The notes under the pieces are model-generated. The model searched no databases and had not been told where the DNA came from. It worked only from the letters and a program-made list of their open reading frames with translations. 64,000 bases of DNA from Rickettsia sp. MEAM1 (Bemisia tabaci) (GTDB lineage: Bacteria > Pseudomonadota > Alphaproteobacteria > Rickettsiales > Rickettsiaceae): contig NZ_CP016305.1 in assembly GCF_002285905.1 (NCBI RefSeq), positions 930,001 through 994,000 on the forward strand. Direction: 5' to 3'. This document shows positions 51,874 to 62,765 of the stretch, piece after piece (within the stretch, counting starts at the first letter, position 1; each line of letters begins with the position of its first letter). A program made the position numbers and the translations under genes.

Positions 51874-52320
51874 TTAATCGTTAAGTTGCTTTTCTATCCA
51901 TTTTTTATGTTTTTGTTCATCCTTAAAACCCTGTTCTAAAACCTTCTCTGCATCATGCCATTTATCAGCATGATTATTTAGCCTTTCATAAGCAGTGTTA
52001 GTATCTTCTTCATTTGAAAGCATAGCATGTAATATAGCTCTATCGCCAATCTGTGTAGCAAGTACTACTTTGCCTTTTGTTAGCCATTGTTTACTGCTAG
52101 GACCCGTTATTTCGTATTCTTTATGTTTTGATAACAGTTCATTTAATTCTTTTACATGTCTTTCGTGATCTTCCTTAAACCTTTGTAATTGTATTTTATA
52201 ATTCTCATCGGTAATTCTATTAATGGCGGCTTCATATGCTTCTATAGCATCATAATCAAGTTCAACCAATTCCTTTATTGCATCTACAAAATTATTTTGG
52301 ATTCCTACTAAAGTTGTCAT
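51874..52320 (-). CDS. Ferritin-like four-helix-bundle protein (DUF2383-like)
   Basis: 148 residues, almost wholly helical, with repeated acidic/histidine motifs of a ferritin-like fold: ELDYDAIEAYEAAINRI, FKEDHERHVKELNEL, NEEDTNTAYERL and DEQKHKKWIEKQL. The paired E/H spacing suggests a di-metal site. Resembles the PA2169/DUF2383 group of unknown function; a stress or iron role is a guess. A strong ribosome site (AAGGAGG) lies just upstream. Confidence 0.75.
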   Translation of the reverse strand: MTTLVGIQNNFVDAIKELVELDYDAIEAYEAAINRITDENYKIQLQRFKEDHERHVKELNELLSKHKEYEITGPSSKQWLTKGKVVLATQIGDRAILHAMLSNEEDTNTAYERLNNHADKWHDAEKVLEQGFKDEQKHKKWIEKQLND

Positions 52321-52490
52321 TTTATCCTCCTTAATTATTTTATTGCAACTATAAGGTTACGCCTTAATATTTTTCAAGTCAAGGTTAAAAAACAACAGTT
52401 AAACAAAATTTTTATATGTAAATAAAAAATAGTTTTTATATTATAATAATAACAATTTATAATTATTTATTTTTATAATATTTTTAGATA

Positions 52491-53318
52491 TCAACTCCTT
52501 AACAATTCATTAATACTAACTTTAGCTCTCGTATTTTTATCAACCTGTTTTACGATAACAGCACAATAAAGTCCTGGTTTATCTGCTTCTTTATTAGGTA
52601 ATACTCCTGGTACTACTACAGAGTAGGGAGGTACTCTGCCATAGATAATCTCACCACTATCTCTATAAACTATTTTTGTAGAAGCTCCAATGAAGACACC
52701 CATACTAACTACCGCTCCTTCTTCTACTATAACCCCTTCAGCAATTTCCGATCTTGCCCCAATAAAACAATTATCTTCAATAATAACAGGCTTTGCTTGA
52801 AGTGGTTCAAGCACGCCACCGATTCCAGTACCGCCTGAAATATGGCAATTTTTACCGATTTGAGCACATGAACCAATAGTAGCCCATGTATCAATCATTG
52901 TTCCCTCATCTATATAAGCACCGATATTGATAAAAGACGGCATAATGACGACATTTTTAGCAATATATGTGCCGGTTCTAACAAAAGATCCTGGGACTTT
53001 GCGTATGCCAGCCTCTTTAAATTTATTAAGCTCAGCATCGAAAGGGAATTTAGGGGCAACTTTGTCATACCAACTATTATAATTATTATTATAAAGCTGT
53101 GATTCAGTCGTCATAAAATATAAAAGAATTGCTTTTTTTACCCATTCATTAACTTGCCAACTATTTTCTTGTCTTTCACAAACACGAATAGTACCTTTAT
53201 TTAGGCTTTCTATAACATCGTGCAGTATTTTTTTTAATGCTGAAAGTTTTACGGAATCTTGTAATAGCTTGTCCTTTATTTGCCAAGCTTCTTTAATTTC
53301 TTTGATGTATGTGAACAT
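52491..53318 (-). CDS. dapD: Tetrahydrodipicolinate N-succinyltransferase
   Basis: 275-residue enzyme of the succinylase route to diaminopimelate, needed for peptidoglycan. Helical N-terminus, then hexapeptide beta-helix with [38 protein letters not shown] and [16 protein letters not shown]. Single gene, diverging from the zinc-ribbon gene. dapB lies at 56571. Confidence 0.96.
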   Translation of the reverse strand: MFTYIKEIKEAWQIKDKLLQDSVKLSALKKILHDVIESLNKGTIRVCERQENSWQVNEWVKKAILLYFMTTESQLYNNNYNSWYDKVAPKFPFDAELNKFKEAGIRKVPGSFVRTGTYIAKNVVIMPSFINIGAYIDEGTMIDTWATIGSCAQIGKNCHISGGTGIGGVLEPLQAKPVIIEDNCFIGARSEIAEGVIVEEGAVVSMGVFIGASTKIVYRDSGEIIYGRVPPYSVVVPGVLPNKEADKPGLYCAVIVKQVDKNTRAKVSINELLRS

Positions 53319-53362
53319 AATTTTTAACTGTTATATTGCTAAAAAGCATAAATAACCTTATC

Positions 53363-54031
53363 ATGAAGTCAAATATAAAAAAATTTACTATGTATATTAG
53401 TTGTCCTAATTGTCAAACAAAATTTATTGTCTCAAATAATCAAATAGGTATTAACGGACGACGAGTTAAATGCTCTAAATGTAGGCATATCTGGTATCAA
53501 AAATTAGATTATAATACCAGTAAATTAAGTGATTTTGATGAAGATAAATTCGAAGCCGTTAAAACACCTATTAAAAATGGATATGGTAATCAATTTTCTG
53601 CAAACGTACCAGTGATTTTGCCATATATTCCACCTAAGCCAAAATATAACGTCTTTCCATTCTTGTGGACTAGCTTTATAATTTTTTGTTTAGCTATATT
53701 ACTGCTAGATAGCTTTAAATCCTTGAGCAAGTATGATCAGCTAAAAATAGAGGAAATTAAATTAGGAAGCTCACATAATGCTGGTAATATAAAAATGTTT
53801 TATAAAATATCTAATAACTCTGATTATTTAATATCTAATCCTTTAATTAAAGTTAGGGCGATGGATGGTAATAATAGAGTTCTGGATGAATATGTATCTA
53901 TTACAAAGCTCAAAGCAAAAATTCCTCCAAAGCAAGATACGTATGTAGAAATGGAAATCAAAGGGCTTCCAGCTGCTGCAAAATATATTGATGTTACTGT
54001 GGGAAATAGGCTTGGGTTGTTATTAGAATAG
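53363..54031 (+). CDS. MJ0042-type zinc-ribbon membrane protein
   Basis: About 222 residues from the ATG at 53363. The N-terminal zinc ribbon is [19 protein letters not shown] then [13 protein letters not shown], the two CxxC pairs of the MJ0042 domain. A membrane helix ([18 protein letters not shown]) and a DUF3426-like periplasmic domain follow, ending [13 protein letters not shown] shorter start at 53390 (MYISCPNC) is possible; an upstream TTG at 53336 is less likely. Function unknown. Confidence 0.72.
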   Translation: MKSNIKKFTMYISCPNCQTKFIVSNNQIGINGRRVKCSKCRHIWYQKLDYNTSKLSDFDEDKFEAVKTPIKNGYGNQFSANVPVILPYIPPKPKYNVFPFLWTSFIIFCLAILLLDSFKSLSKYDQLKIEEIKLGSSHNAGNIKMFYKISNNSDYLISNPLIKVRAMDGNNRVLDEYVSITKLKAKIPPKQDTYVEMEIKGLPAAAKYIDVTVGNRLGLLLE

Positions 54032-54034
54032 ATT

Positions 54035-54135
54035 TGTCATTTCGAGGAAAAATTGAAAATTTTGTACGCGTGCAATCCAGTAAAATGCATAGCATTTTTA
54101 TTATTTTTTTCTGGTTTCCCACCACAAAGGAATTA
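54035..54135. repeat. Degenerate palindromic element
   Basis: TTTGTCATTTCGAGGAAAAA ... TTTTTCTGGTTTCCCACCAC looks like a decayed mosaic of C and A arms between the zinc-ribbon gene and rsmE. Confidence 0.5.
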
Positions 54136-54151
54136 CTCCAAATGCTTTTTG

Positions 54152-54865
54152 TTACCTAACTAAATTTACTTGAGCAAGTGCTGCTATAGCGGCTGTTTCA
54201 GCTCGTAAAATATTCTTTCCTAAACTTATAGAATGTGCGTTCTTATACGACGCAAGCAAAGCAATCTCGTCATTAGTAAATCCGCCTTCTGGTCCAATCA
54301 CAATCGAAATATCAGTAATATCTTTGTTAGAAGATTTAAGCTTTAATATAGAATTCTCTTCTTTCTCATGCTCGTTTGCATATAACACAAAATTATTATT
54401 CTTTTTTAGATAATTTTGTATAGAAATAGCAGGCTCTATTACTGGAGGATTTAATCGCTCAGATTGTTCAGTTGCTTCAATAACGCATTTTGTTAAACGC
54501 TCAATATTTACTGATCTAAATTGACATCTTTCAGTAATTAAGGGAATAATTTTAGTTACACCAAGCTGCGTAGCCATATTTATTGCAAGCATTAACTTAT
54601 CTTGTTTTATTATAGACATAGCAAGCGTTAATGAAGATTCAGCACAAGGTTTTCTCAAGCATTCTTGAATTGTAATAGCAAGGTTATTCCTATCTAATTT
54701 AGCAATCTGTGCAAGGAATTCTCCATCGGTGCCATTAAAAATTCGAAATTGATCATTTACCTTAAGACGTAATACAGTTTTAATATAATGAGTGTGATCA
54801 CTACTTAGTTCGATCTTGCTATTTTCGGCTAAATGGTTATTAATATAGATACGATTAAATTTCAT
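54152..54865 (-). CDS. rsmE: 16S rRNA m3U1498 methyltransferase
   Basis: 237-residue SPOUT methyltransferase acting on the 16S rRNA decoding region. An N-terminal PUA-like domain ([19 protein letters not shown]) is followed by the knotted SAM site [14 protein letters not shown] and [17 protein letters not shown]. It diverges from the tiny gene at 54877 by 11 bp. Confidence 0.94.
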   Translation of the reverse strand: MKFNRIYINNHLAENSKIELSSDHTHYIKTVLRLKVNDQFRIFNGTDGEFLAQIAKLDRNNLAITIQECLRKPCAESSLTLAMSIIKQDKLMLAINMATQLGVTKIIPLITERCQFRSVNIERLTKCVIEATEQSERLNPPVIEPAISIQNYLKKNNNFVLYANEHEKEENSILKLKSSNKDITDISIVIGPEGGFTNDEIALLASYKNAHSISLGKNILRAETAAIAALAQVNLVR

Positions 54866-54876
54866 AAATTGATATC

Positions 54877-55020
54877 ATGGATAATAAAAAAGATAATATA
54901 TTAGAAGAAGAAAATTTGCCAAAGGAAAAAGAAATGCCAAAGGAAATCGGTGGGGCTAAAGGTCTAGAGCCAACAAGATATGGTGATTGGCAGTATAAGG
55001 GTAAAGTAACAGATTTTTAG
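54877..55020 (+). CDS. SDHAF4-like DUF1674 protein (47 aa)
   Basis: A 47-residue gene with the DUF1674 signature at its C-terminus: KEIGGAKGLEPTRYGDWQYK then GKVTDF. Mitochondrial members (SDHAF4/Sdh8) bind the flavinylated SdhA and help assemble complex II. A similar role for the sdhCDA products in this window is reasonable inference. The N-terminus is charged and disordered. It diverges from rsmE by only 11 bp. Confidence 0.85.
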   Translation: MDNKKDNILEEENLPKEKEMPKEIGGAKGLEPTRYGDWQYKGKVTDF

Positions 55021-55064
55021 CTGGACTTAAGGTTAGCAAGCAACTAGGGCATTGCTTGCGTGGG

Positions 55065-55631
55065 TTAATGTCCCCCTTCGGGGATCAAAAATCCCTCGCC
55101 TTTAGGCGAAGGGAAGATATAATGAAATTGCTTTAGCAATGAATTTATATCAAGAAATATGAGAAGTTATAGAAAGAATAGTCATAGTCAGTATGATTTA
55201 AAAGTGCATCTTATATGGATACCAAAATATAGGAAGAGAATATTGATAGGCAAAGTATCGGAAAGGACTAGAGATTTACTGAGGCAGATTTGTATGGAAC
55301 ATGAAGTACATATAATTTCAGGGAAAATATCATGTGATCACGTACATATGTTTATCTCATATAAGCCGCAAATATCTCTTAGCAAGTTAGTACAGTATTT
55401 AAAAGGCATTAGCTCAAGAATTTTATTGCAAGAATTTACTCATTTACGAAAACAATTTTGGGGCAATCATTTGTGGGCTAGGGGCTATATGGCAGTCAGT
55501 TCAGGTAATATAACTGATGAAATGATACAGCACTATATTGATGAACAGGAAGGTGAACCTGTGAATGATGATCGATTTCTAATCGATTCCACTTTATAAC
55601 CCCTCAGCTTATAGCTGAGGGTTGTTTAGTT
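55065..55631 (+). mobile_element. IS200-type insertion sequence, full copy (567 bp)
   Basis: The left end hairpin pair and right end hairpin match the deleted copy at 49432. Sequence identity between the two begins at TTAATGTCCCCC and ends at TTGTTTAGTT. No inverted terminal repeats, as expected for single-strand HUH transposition. Confidence 0.92.
55159..55599 (+). CDS. tnpA: IS200/IS605-type TnpA transposase
   Basis: 146-residue HUH-Y1 transposase that cuts and joins single-stranded DNA at hairpin ends. The HUH pair is in CDHVHMFISY and the catalytic tyrosine in MIQHYIDEQEG. Length is normal for the family. Compared with the copy at 49506 it has two extra bases (AT) just before the start. 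That closes the upstream frame and makes MRSYRKN the N-terminus. Confidence 0.95.
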   Translation: MRSYRKNSHSQYDLKVHLIWIPKYRKRILIGKVSERTRDLLRQICMEHEVHIISGKISCDHVHMFISYKPQISLSKLVQYLKGISSRILLQEFTHLRKQFWGNHLWARGYMAVSSGNITDEMIQHYIDEQEGEPVNDDRFLIDSTL

Positions 55632-55636
55632 TTTCC

Positions 55637-55735
55637 GTCATTGCGAGGAAATTACGAAGTAATTGACGAAGCAATCTCATGAGTCAAATATTGCTTTATG
55701 AGATTGCCACGCCCCTTACAGTTGCTCGCAATGAC
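55637..55735. repeat. Family C palindromic element
   Basis: Starts GTCATTGCGAGGAAATTACG and ends GTTGCTCGCAATGAC with inner GCAATCTCATGA / TATGAGATTGCC. It starts 6 bp after the IS200 right end. A short family D fragment (AAGCAAAAGACAATGTC) follows near 55780. Confidence 0.85.
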
Positions 55736-55814
55736 GATTTGGTATCCACACAAGTAATGCCGCCATGGGGGAAGATTATAAGCAAAAGACAATGTCAAAT
55801 AAAATGAGTATATA

Positions 55815-56528
55815 TTAATCTCTTCTGTTGCCTAAAAATCTCATTAGATATAAGAAAAGATTTATGAAGTCTAGATATAATGTAAAAGCTGCCATAATAG
55901 AAAGCTTTTGTCCTGTTTCATCATTTCCTGCCATGTAATACATAGATTTAATTTTTTGAGTATCCCAAGCAATTAAACCCATAAATACAACTATTCCTAT
56001 GAGAGAAGTAGCAAAAGAAAGACCTGAACTTTTTAGGAACATATTAACTAATGAAGCAATTATAAGACCTATAAGACCCATTGCACAAAATGAACCCATA
56101 GATGTTAAATCTCTATTTGTGCTATAACCATATAGGCTCATTGCTCCAAAAACAGAAGCACAAATAAAGAAAGTACGAGCTATTGATTCACCAGTATAGA
56201 CAAGAGCTAAATATGAAAGAGACATACCTGTTAAAGCGGCATAAACCCAAAATAATATTTGTGCTGTTTGCAAGTTCATACGCCCAAATCCCATAAAGAA
56301 ATATAAAGCGATGCCAAGAGGAGCAAACATTATAAGCGTTCCAAAACCTGTTTGAAACATTAAATTATATAAAGGCTCAACTGATATAGTTGTTACCGCA
56401 GCTATGCCAGTTAGTAATAATGCTAAAGCCATATAATTATATACTTTAAGCATATATTTTCTTAGACCTTCATCAAAAGTTTTGTTTTTAGATGATGAAG
56501 CTGTCAAAGTTTTTGTATAATCGATCAT
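55815..56528 (-). CDS. Bax inhibitor-1/YccA family membrane protein
   Basis: 237 residues with seven hydrophobic helices. Family segments are LRKYMLKVYNYMALALLLTG at the N-terminus, MSLYGYSTNRDLTSMGSFC and GLIAWDTQKIKSMYY near the C-terminus, which carries the aspartate of the di-acid pH sensor. Bacterial members interact with FtsH or act as calcium leak channels. The role here is not known. Confidence 0.93.
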   Translation of the reverse strand: MIDYTKTLTASSSKNKTFDEGLRKYMLKVYNYMALALLLTGIAAVTTISVEPLYNLMFQTGFGTLIMFAPLGIALYFFMGFGRMNLQTAQILFWVYAALTGMSLSYLALVYTGESIARTFFICASVFGAMSLYGYSTNRDLTSMGSFCAMGLIGLIIASLVNMFLKSSGLSFATSLIGIVVFMGLIAWDTQKIKSMYYMAGNDETGQKLSIMAAFTLYLDFINLFLYLMRFLGNRRD

Positions 56529-56570
56529 AAGAAACCTTAAGATTATGTTTATATAGTATAATATAGTCCT

Positions 56571-57323
56571 TTAAATGGGCTTTTTCAAGTGATAATTAAT
56601 TAAATTTTTATAAAAATCGAGCATAGAATATAAACCAGCTTGTTTATCTTGTAGCCAAATTGCCGCCCTTATTGCCCCATCGGCAAAAGAATTCTTGTTA
56701 AGAGCTTCATGCTTCAAATTAATAGTTTCATCATCGCCTAAGAAAAATATTTCATGAGTGCCGTGTACATTACCGCCACGAAGCGAAGAAATACCGATTT
56801 CATTATTTCTTCTTGTTTTATTGCCTCGGTTAAATGTTATATCTAGTTCTTTTTCAGCTGTAATCATTTCAGCAAGCATAATAGCAGTGCCTGAAGGAGC
56901 ATCTTTTTTAGCCCGATGATGAGCTTCTAAAATCTCAATATCGTAATCATTCAATATTTTTGTTGCTTCTTTTGCTAAATAACCGAGTAAATTAGCACCT
57001 ATACTCATATTTGCAGAATATAAAATAGGTAAGGTTTTTGCTGCTTTTTCTAAAAGTTTAAACTGTGAGGAAGTAAGACCGGTAGTTCCAATTACTAATT
57101 TGGTATCATATTTTAAAGCACTATCAACTAATTTTTCTAATATTTCAGAAGTAGAGAAATCAATAACTATGTCAGAATTTTTACATAAATCATTTAGCTC
57201 ATGTAAATCATGGGTGCTATTAAATTTTGCTGAAATTTTACAATTTTTAAAGTTATCTATTCTCTCTAAAATAGTTCTACCCATTTTACCAGTAGCACCG
57301 CTAAGACCTATATTTATAATCAT
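56571..57323 (-). CDS. dapB: 4-hydroxy-tetrahydrodipicolinate reductase
   Basis: 250-residue NAD(P)H-dependent reductase of the diaminopimelate pathway. Nucleotide-binding motif [13 protein letters not shown] (residues 6-18). The active-site motif is [20 protein letters not shown], containing the catalytic histidine pair. It overlaps the flavin reductase gene by 4 bp. With dapD at 52491 it supplies peptidoglycan precursors. Confidence 0.96.
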   Translation of the reverse strand: MIINIGLSGATGKMGRTILERIDNFKNCKISAKFNSTHDLHELNDLCKNSDIVIDFSTSEILEKLVDSALKYDTKLVIGTTGLTSSQFKLLEKAAKTLPILYSANMSIGANLLGYLAKEATKILNDYDIEILEAHHRAKKDAPSGTAIMLAEMITAEKELDITFNRGNKTRRNNEIGISSLRGGNVHGTHEIFFLGDDETINLKHEALNKNSFADGAIRAAIWLQDKQAGLYSMLDFYKNLINYHLKKPI

Positions 57324-57802
57324 ATTAATTTTATGTAAGATTTATGATGATATATTAAAGGTTTTGAGTCGTTTTTAATAGCAGTATTTATTACTTTACC
57401 AATAAATATAACATGATCACCGCCATCATAGGTGGCATGCTTTAGGCATTCTATATGACAAATAGCTCCATTTATTAAAGGACAAGAAGTAGCAGGTCCA
57501 AGTTCATAGGCAATTGCTGCAAATTTATCAGTATGTGATTTTGCAAAATGTTCTGAAATATCAACTTGATTGTCTGCTAAAATACTAATGGCAAATTTAC
57601 TACTGTTTTCAAAACCTTTTATGCTAAAAGAATTTTTATTAAGACAAAATAATACTAATGGCGGTTTTAAAGATACGGAGGTGAAAGAACTAGCAGTAAA
57701 GCCAAAAAACTTATTATTTAAATTAGTAGTTATGATTGTTACTCCAGCAGGAAAACAGCTCATAGCATCTTTAAATTGATTTTCTGTTACTGTCCCAGCC
57801 AT
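57320..57802 (-). CDS. Flavin reductase-like domain protein
   Basis: 160-residue FMN-binding split-barrel protein. Signatures: [34 protein letters not shown] and [10 protein letters not shown] near the C-terminus. Probably a reductase that supplies reduced flavin, but the partner is unknown. It overlaps the binding-protein gene by 16 bp and dapB by 4 bp, so the three form one minus-strand unit. Confidence 0.88.
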   Translation of the reverse strand: MAGTVTENQFKDAMSCFPAGVTIITTNLNNKFFGFTASSFTSVSLKPPLVLFCLNKNSFSIKGFENSSKFAISILADNQVDISEHFAKSHTDKFAAIAYELGPATSCPLINGAICHIECLKHATYDGGDHVIFIGKVINTAIKNDSKPLIYHHKSYIKLI

Positions 57803-58512
57803 TTCTTCATAATTTTATTGATAGTACCATCTTTTTTCAATGAATCTATAGCTTCATTAATTTCTTTAATTAATCCTGAATTTTTAGACAAGCCTAAAGC
57901 AAATTCTGAAGAAAATTCCTCTAAAGTATAACTTGCTAAATTCGGATTTGATTCTTGTAACTTTTTATTTTGAAACTCTTCAGAAATAATAACATCTACG
58001 ACTTTAGCTTTTAATTCTTCAACTAACATTAAACTATTTGCTAAGGAATGAACTTTAATATTCATTGTTTTAGAAAGCTCTTCAGCTTTTTTTTCTAATA
58101 CACTACCTAATTGCACACCAATTATTTTGTTATCTAAATCACCAATACTTTGTACATTGTCCTCTAACCTGTATAATACAGCAAATTTTGCTGTAGCATA
58201 ATTATCGGAAAAGCTGATATATTCCGCACGTTCTGGTGTTACTGAAAGTTCTGCAACTGCAATATCGATATTTTCGCTTACCAAAGCTGCAAGTAAGCCA
58301 TTAAAGTCAAAGTTTTTTATAATGACTCTTGTATTTAAACGCTCGCCTATTGCGTTGATAATATCTATATCAATCCCAACAATTTTACCATTTTGAATAA
58401 ATTCATAGGGTGGATTGTCTGCTGAAGTTCCAACGATTAAAGTTGCTTCTTGCTCTTTTTTTTCACAAGAAATTAATAATAAAGATAATAAAAGTACTTT
58501 AAAAAATTTCAT
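57787..58512 (-). CDS. Amino-acid ABC transporter substrate-binding lipoprotein
   Basis: 241 residues from the ATG at 58512. I prefer this start because it gives a clean lipoprotein signal ([17 protein letters not shown]) with the lipobox cysteine at 16. The longer frame to 58563 begins inside a palindromic repeat. Family 3 solute-binding motifs are [21 protein letters not shown] and [19 protein letters not shown]. It may feed the GlnP-like permease at 25936; no ATPase gene is seen here. Confidence 0.9.
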   Translation of the reverse strand: MKFFKVLLLSLLLISCEKKEQEATLIVGTSADNPPYEFIQNGKIVGIDIDIINAIGERLNTRVIIKNFDFNGLLAALVSENIDIAVAELSVTPERAEYISFSDNYATAKFAVLYRLEDNVQSIGDLDNKIIGVQLGSVLEKKAEELSKTMNIKVHSLANSLMLVEELKAKVVDVIISEEFQNKKLQESNPNLASYTLEEFSSEFALGLSKNSGLIKEINEAIDSLKKDGTINKIMKKWLGQ

Positions 58513-58549
58513 AAAGAGTAATATTTTAGTTTGAATGTTTTTACCATGC

Positions 58550-58627
58550 ATCATCCCGCACACTTGTAGCGGGATCTTGTGTTCCAGTCTGTATACTGAG
58601 ATCCCGCTACAAGTGTGCGGGATGACA
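58550..58627. repeat. Long palindromic element upstream of the binding-protein gene
   Basis: Near-perfect arms TCATCCCGCACACTTGTAGC and GCTACAAGTGTGCGGGATGA around TTGTGTTCCAGTCTGTATAC. A distinct arm type related to family A/B by its GTCATCCCG ends. It lies between gatB and the binding-protein gene. Confidence 0.85.
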
Positions 58628-58635
58628 AAGGATAA

Positions 58636-60087
58636 CTATGAACCAAGCTTATCCTTCAACAGCTGATTCACAAGACCAGGGTTTGCCTTACCGCCGGTTT
58701 TTTTCATTACTTGACCAACGAAAAAGCCGAATAATTTATCCTTACCGCCTCTATATCCTTCAACCGAATCAGGGTTTTCGCTGATTACTTCGTCAATTAC
58801 AGCATTTAGTACATTAGAGTCTGAAACTTGTACTAGCCCTTGTTCTTCTACAATTTTATCAGCTGCTTTACCGGTTTCAAACATAATTTCGAAAACAGTC
58901 TTAGCAATTTTACCGGATATGATATTATCTTCTATCAATTTAATTAATTTTGCAAAATCGTTAGGCGTAATTTTACACTCGCTTATTTCGGTCGAAGCTT
59001 TATTAAGCTGTCCAAACAATTCATTAATTAACCAGTTAGCAAGCAGTTTAGGATCACATTTATTTGCTGCTTCTTCGAAATATTTAGCAGCCGACTCATC
59101 AGCTACGATTACTTCAGCATCATATTTGCTTAAACCGAATTTGGTTATATATTTATCTATTTTCTGATCTGGTAGCTCAGGCAAGCTTGCTTTTAATTCA
59201 TTTATCAGCTCATCAGAAAGAATAACCAGTAATAAATCAGGATCAGGGAAATAGCGATAATCAGCTGCTTCTTCTTTCGAACGCATCGTTTTTGTCTCAT
59301 CACTATCGGCATTAAACAAGCGTGTTTCTTGGATTACAGATTCACCATTTTCAATCAAATCTACTTGTCTTTTAGCTTCAAACTCTATAGCTCTGACAAT
59401 ATTACGTATTGAGTTGATATTCTTAATCTCGCATCTTGTTCCAAGGGGTTCACCTGTACGCCTTACCGATACATTAGCATCACAACGCATAGAACCTTTT
59501 TCCATATCCCCATCACAGCTACCAACATAACGAAGCAAGCTTCTGAGCTTCTTAACAAATTCTGCTGCTTCATCGGGTGAAGATATATCAGGTTCGGTTA
59601 CGATTTCCATAAGTCCAATACCTGCACGGTTTAAATCTATAAAGCTATAATGCGGTGATTGATCATGCATAGACTTACCAGCATCTTGCTCTAGATGCAA
59701 GCGATTAATACGGATAGTTTTCAGCTCACCAGTACTTGTTGATATTTCCATAGTACCATCCTGCACTATCGGATAATAAAACTGAGAGATCTGGTAACCT
59801 TGCGGCAGATCGGCATAAAAATAATTCTTACGATCAAATACAGAATATTTATTTACCTTTGCCTTAAGTCCAAGACCTGTTTTAATCGCTTGATGAACAC
59901 AATACTCATTAAGTACTGGTAGCATACCTGGCATTGCCGCATCAACGTAAGATACTTGTGAATTTGGGCTTGCTGCAAATGTTGTACCGCTGCCTGAAAA
60001 AAGCTTAGATTTTGAGGAAATTTGAGCGTGAATTTCAAGCCCAATTACATATTCCCATTTTCCGCTACTACCTTCAATATATGCCAT
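58636..60087 (-). CDS. gatB: Asp/Glu-tRNA amidotransferase subunit B
   Basis: 483-residue subunit that binds misacylated tRNA and activates the side chain with ATP, using ammonia from GatA. Conserved blocks: [40 protein letters not shown] and [18 protein letters not shown]-terminal YqeY-like tail contacts tRNA. Second-last partner of gatC-gatA-gatB, 2 bp after gatA. Confidence 0.97.
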   Translation of the reverse strand: MAYIEGSSGKWEYVIGLEIHAQISSKSKLFSGSGTTFAASPNSQVSYVDAAMPGMLPVLNEYCVHQAIKTGLGLKAKVNKYSVFDRKNYFYADLPQGYQISQFYYPIVQDGTMEISTSTGELKTIRINRLHLEQDAGKSMHDQSPHYSFIDLNRAGIGLMEIVTEPDISSPDEAAEFVKKLRSLLRYVGSCDGDMEKGSMRCDANVSVRRTGEPLGTRCEIKNINSIRNIVRAIEFEAKRQVDLIENGESVIQETRLFNADSDETKTMRSKEEAADYRYFPDPDLLLVILSDELINELKASLPELPDQKIDKYITKFGLSKYDAEVIVADESAAKYFEEAANKCDPKLLANWLINELFGQLNKASTEISECKITPNDFAKLIKLIEDNIISGKIAKTVFEIMFETGKAADKIVEEQGLVQVSDSNVLNAVIDEVISENPDSVEGYRGGKDKLFGFFVGQVMKKTGGKANPGLVNQLLKDKLGS

Positions 60088-60089
60088 AA

Positions 60090-61571
60090 TTAAAATCCTT
60101 TCGGCTCAAATTTAATATGTTTAACACCTGACTCTATGGCAGATGCTACTCTTAAAACATTATATTCATCTAATTGCTTACCTATAACTTGCATACCAAG
60201 TGGTAGCCCTCTGTTTGACAAGCCTGCCGGCACTGAAACACAAGGCAGCCCTGCTAAACTTGCAGGAATGGTAAATAAATCATTTAAATACATAATAGTT
60301 GGATCATTTTGTTTTTCACCGATTCTAAATGCTTCTGTTGGAGCAGATGGCAGTAAAATAGCATCTACTTTTGCAAAAGCATTATTAAAATCATCAGCAA
60401 CAAGCCTACGCACTTTTTGTGCTTTTAAATAATATGCATCCATAAAGCTAGAAGAAAGTACATATGTCCCGATCATGATACGGCGTTTTACTTCATCACC
60501 AAAACCGGACGATCTCGTTATTTCATACATCTCGTCTAGGCTCATATTTTCTTTCTCTACTCTAAGCCCATACCTTACGCCGTCATATCTAGATAAGTTT
60601 GAAGAGGCTTCAGCAGGTGCTATAACATAATAGACAGCCACACCATATTTAGCATGTGGCAGAGAAATATCAACTATTTCAGCACCAGCATTCTTAAGCA
60701 GCTCTATAGTAGAGTGCCACATCTTCATAATATCAGGTTCGATAATTCCGCCCTCTCCAAGACTTAGAGGTACGCCTATTTTCATGCCTTTTATAGAACT
60801 TCCGATAGCAGGTTGTAATTGCGGTACTTCTGCCTTAATAGAAGTAGAATCTCTTTCATCAAAACCCATCATTGCTTCAAGCATAATAGTGCTATCTAAA
60901 ACGCTTCGGGTAAATATACCAGCCTGATCAAGAGAACTTGCAAACGATACCATACCATATCTTGAGCAGCGTCCATATGTAGGCTTGAACCCAACTAAAC
61001 CAGTAAAGCTTGCTGGCTGACGCACCGAACCGCCTGTATCACTACCAAGAGCAGCGTTAGCCATAAAGCCGCTTACTGCCGCAGCTGATCCGCCCGAGGA
61101 ACCACCTGGAACTAAATCGGCATTATCGTCGTTTGCTTTCCATGGGCTAATTACATTACCAAAACAGCTAGTAATATTTGCTGATCCCATAGCGAATTCG
61201 TCCATATTGGTTTTACCGAGCATTACCCCGCCTTTATTAAAAATATTCTGCGTAACACCTGATTCATAATTAGGAATAAACTCTCTTAATATATTAGAAC
61301 AAGCAGTTGTTCTAATCCCTTTTGTACAAAAAAGATCTTTAGCAGCGAAAGGTATTCCCTCAAGAGTTCTCGGCTGATTCTTGGCATAATTTTGATCAGC
61401 TGCTTCTGCTTGATTTAAAGCTAGATCAAAAGTCTCTGTAACATAAGCATTTAGGTTTTTATGTTTTTCTATTTGCTTAATATGAGCATTAACTAATTCT
61501 TTGCTGGTAAATTCTTTATTCTTTAAGCCTTTTAGGCTATCTGCTACACTTAACTTATTTAATTCCGTCAT
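60090..61571 (-). CDS. gatA: Asp/Glu-tRNA amidotransferase subunit A
   Basis: 493-residue amidase that releases ammonia from glutamine. Catalytic lysine K78 in [12 protein letters not shown], the Ser-Gly motif [12 protein letters not shown], and the nucleophile S182 in [13 protein letters not shown] chose the ATG at 61571 (MTELNKL); a TTG 12 bp upstream would overlap gatC. Without Gln- or Asn-tRNA synthetases, this route makes Gln-tRNA. Confidence 0.96.
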   Translation of the reverse strand: MTELNKLSVADSLKGLKNKEFTSKELVNAHIKQIEKHKNLNAYVTETFDLALNQAEAADQNYAKNQPRTLEGIPFAAKDLFCTKGIRTTACSNILREFIPNYESGVTQNIFNKGGVMLGKTNMDEFAMGSANITSCFGNVISPWKANDDNADLVPGGSSGGSAAAVSGFMANAALGSDTGGSVRQPASFTGLVGFKPTYGRCSRYGMVSFASSLDQAGIFTRSVLDSTIMLEAMMGFDERDSTSIKAEVPQLQPAIGSSIKGMKIGVPLSLGEGGIIEPDIMKMWHSTIELLKNAGAEIVDISLPHAKYGVAVYYVIAPAEASSNLSRYDGVRYGLRVEKENMSLDEMYEITRSSGFGDEVKRRIMIGTYVLSSSFMDAYYLKAQKVRRLVADDFNNAFAKVDAILLPSAPTEAFRIGEKQNDPTIMYLNDLFTIPASLAGLPCVSVPAGLSNRGLPLGMQVIGKQLDEYNVLRVASAIESGVKHIKFEPKGF

Positions 61572-61572
61572 A

Positions 61573-61875
61573 TTATTCAACAACCTTTGGAGTAATAAAA
61601 TATTTCACTTCTTTAGCAAGCTGCTTGCTAGCCCCCTGAACATTATCAAATAATTCATTTGAATGGTCTTTGCTTGTAACTTCATCAGCTCTCATTCTTG
61701 CTTGCATTTCACAAACAGAAGTTAAAGGCTTAACATCGGTGCAATCTATTTCATTTAAAATATCGATCATATCCATTATAGAGCTAAGCCTGCTAGAAAA
61801 TTCCTCTACCTTATCTTCCTCAAATTTAAGCCTTGCAAGCTTTGCTATTTTTTTTACTTCTTCTTTTGTAATCAT
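61573..61875 (-). CDS. gatC: Asp/Glu-tRNA amidotransferase subunit C
   Basis: 100-residue stabilising subunit that wraps between GatA and GatB. Signature [20 protein letters not shown] at the N-terminus and [20 protein letters not shown]. First gene of gatCAB, with gatA starting 1 bp after its stop. Confidence 0.95.
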   Translation of the reverse strand: MITKEEVKKIAKLARLKFEEDKVEEFSSRLSSIMDMIDILNEIDCTDVKPLTSVCEMQARMRADEVTSKDHSNELFDNVQGASKQLAKEVKYFITPKVVE

Positions 61876-61921
61876 AATTTATTTTGTTTTCTTTATTCGG
61901 TTGTTTCGTGGATACCAAATC

Positions 61922-62012
61922 GTCATTGCGAGGAGATTCGTAGAATCGACGCGGCAATTTCAGGAGTTTGCTTTATGAGATTGCCACGCTCCTTGCAGTC
62001 GCTCGGAATGAC
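61922..62012. repeat. Family C palindromic element
   Basis: Starts GTCATTGCGAGGAGATTCG and ends CAGTCGCTCGGAATGAC, with inner GGCAATTTCAGG / TGAGATTGCC. Between gatC and frr. Confidence 0.85.
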
Positions 62013-62022
62013 AATTGAATTA

Positions 62023-62583
62023 TCACACAGTCATTATTTCTTGCTCTTTCTGCTTTATCGCCGAATCAACTTTGCTACTATATTCATCAGTTAGTTTTTG
62101 TACCTGTTCTGCTAAACTATGATGTTCATCTTTTGCTATAATATTATCTTTTCCCATTTTTTTAAGTTCTTCATTGCCGTCTCTTCTAATATTACGCAAT
62201 GAAATTTTAGTATCTTCACCATATTTATGAGCAAGTTTTGCAAGTTCTTTACGTCTTTCTTCCGTTAAAGCTGGTATAGGTAGTCTAATTAATTGCCCAT
62301 CTGATGATGGAGTTAAGCCAAGATTTGCTACTGTAATTGCTTTTTCTACTGATGATACCATAGATTTATCCCAGACCTGCACGTTAATTGTTCGTGCATC
62401 TGGAGTTGTTAGAGAGGCAACTTGTGAGAGTGGCATTCTATCGCCATAAGCTTCTACAGTTACGCTATCAAGTAAATTAACTGAAGCTCTGCCGGTACGA
62501 AGTCCTTTAAGCTCATGATCTAAAACTTTTAAAGCCTTATCCATTTTTTCTTGTAAATTTTTCTTAAGAGTTGCTTTATCCAT
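62023..62583 (-). CDS. frr: Ribosome recycling factor
   Basis: 186-residue tRNA-shaped protein that splits post-termination ribosomes with EF-G. Conserved segments: [15 protein letters not shown] near residue 25, [21 protein letters not shown] and the C-terminal helix [17 protein letters not shown]. Follows pyrH after 257 bp of repeats. Confidence 0.97.
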   Translation of the reverse strand: MDKATLKKNLQEKMDKALKVLDHELKGLRTGRASVNLLDSVTVEAYGDRMPLSQVASLTTPDARTINVQVWDKSMVSSVEKAITVANLGLTPSSDGQLIRLPIPALTEERRKELAKLAHKYGEDTKISLRNIRRDGNEELKKMGKDNIIAKDEHHSLAEQVQKLTDEYSSKVDSAIKQKEQEIMTV

Positions 62584-62643
62584 AATTTTTTATCCATATG
62601 TTATTATTTTAGTGTATAAAAGTGGCAGTATTGCTTCACCATT

Positions 62644-62765
62644 GTCATTCTTAGCAACGGCGGGAATCCAGGAAAAAAGTCTGTCATACTAGCTAGCTTG
62701 TACCTTAGGTATCTCAGGACACATTCTATGGCACAAGATCCCGTTACAAGCGCACGGGATGATAT
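62644..62765. repeat. Mosaic palindromic element between pyrH and frr
   Basis: A left arm like the 1613 element (GTCATTCTTAGCAACGGCGG) is joined to a right arm like the 58550 element (AGATCCCGTTACAAGCGCAC). The two arms come from different variants. The rest of the 62584-62840 gap holds a partial C-like arm. Confidence 0.65.

Noticed and set aside
58513-58563. Longer N-terminus for the amino-acid binding protein
   Set aside because: The extension starts within a palindromic element and would spoil the lipoprotein signal.
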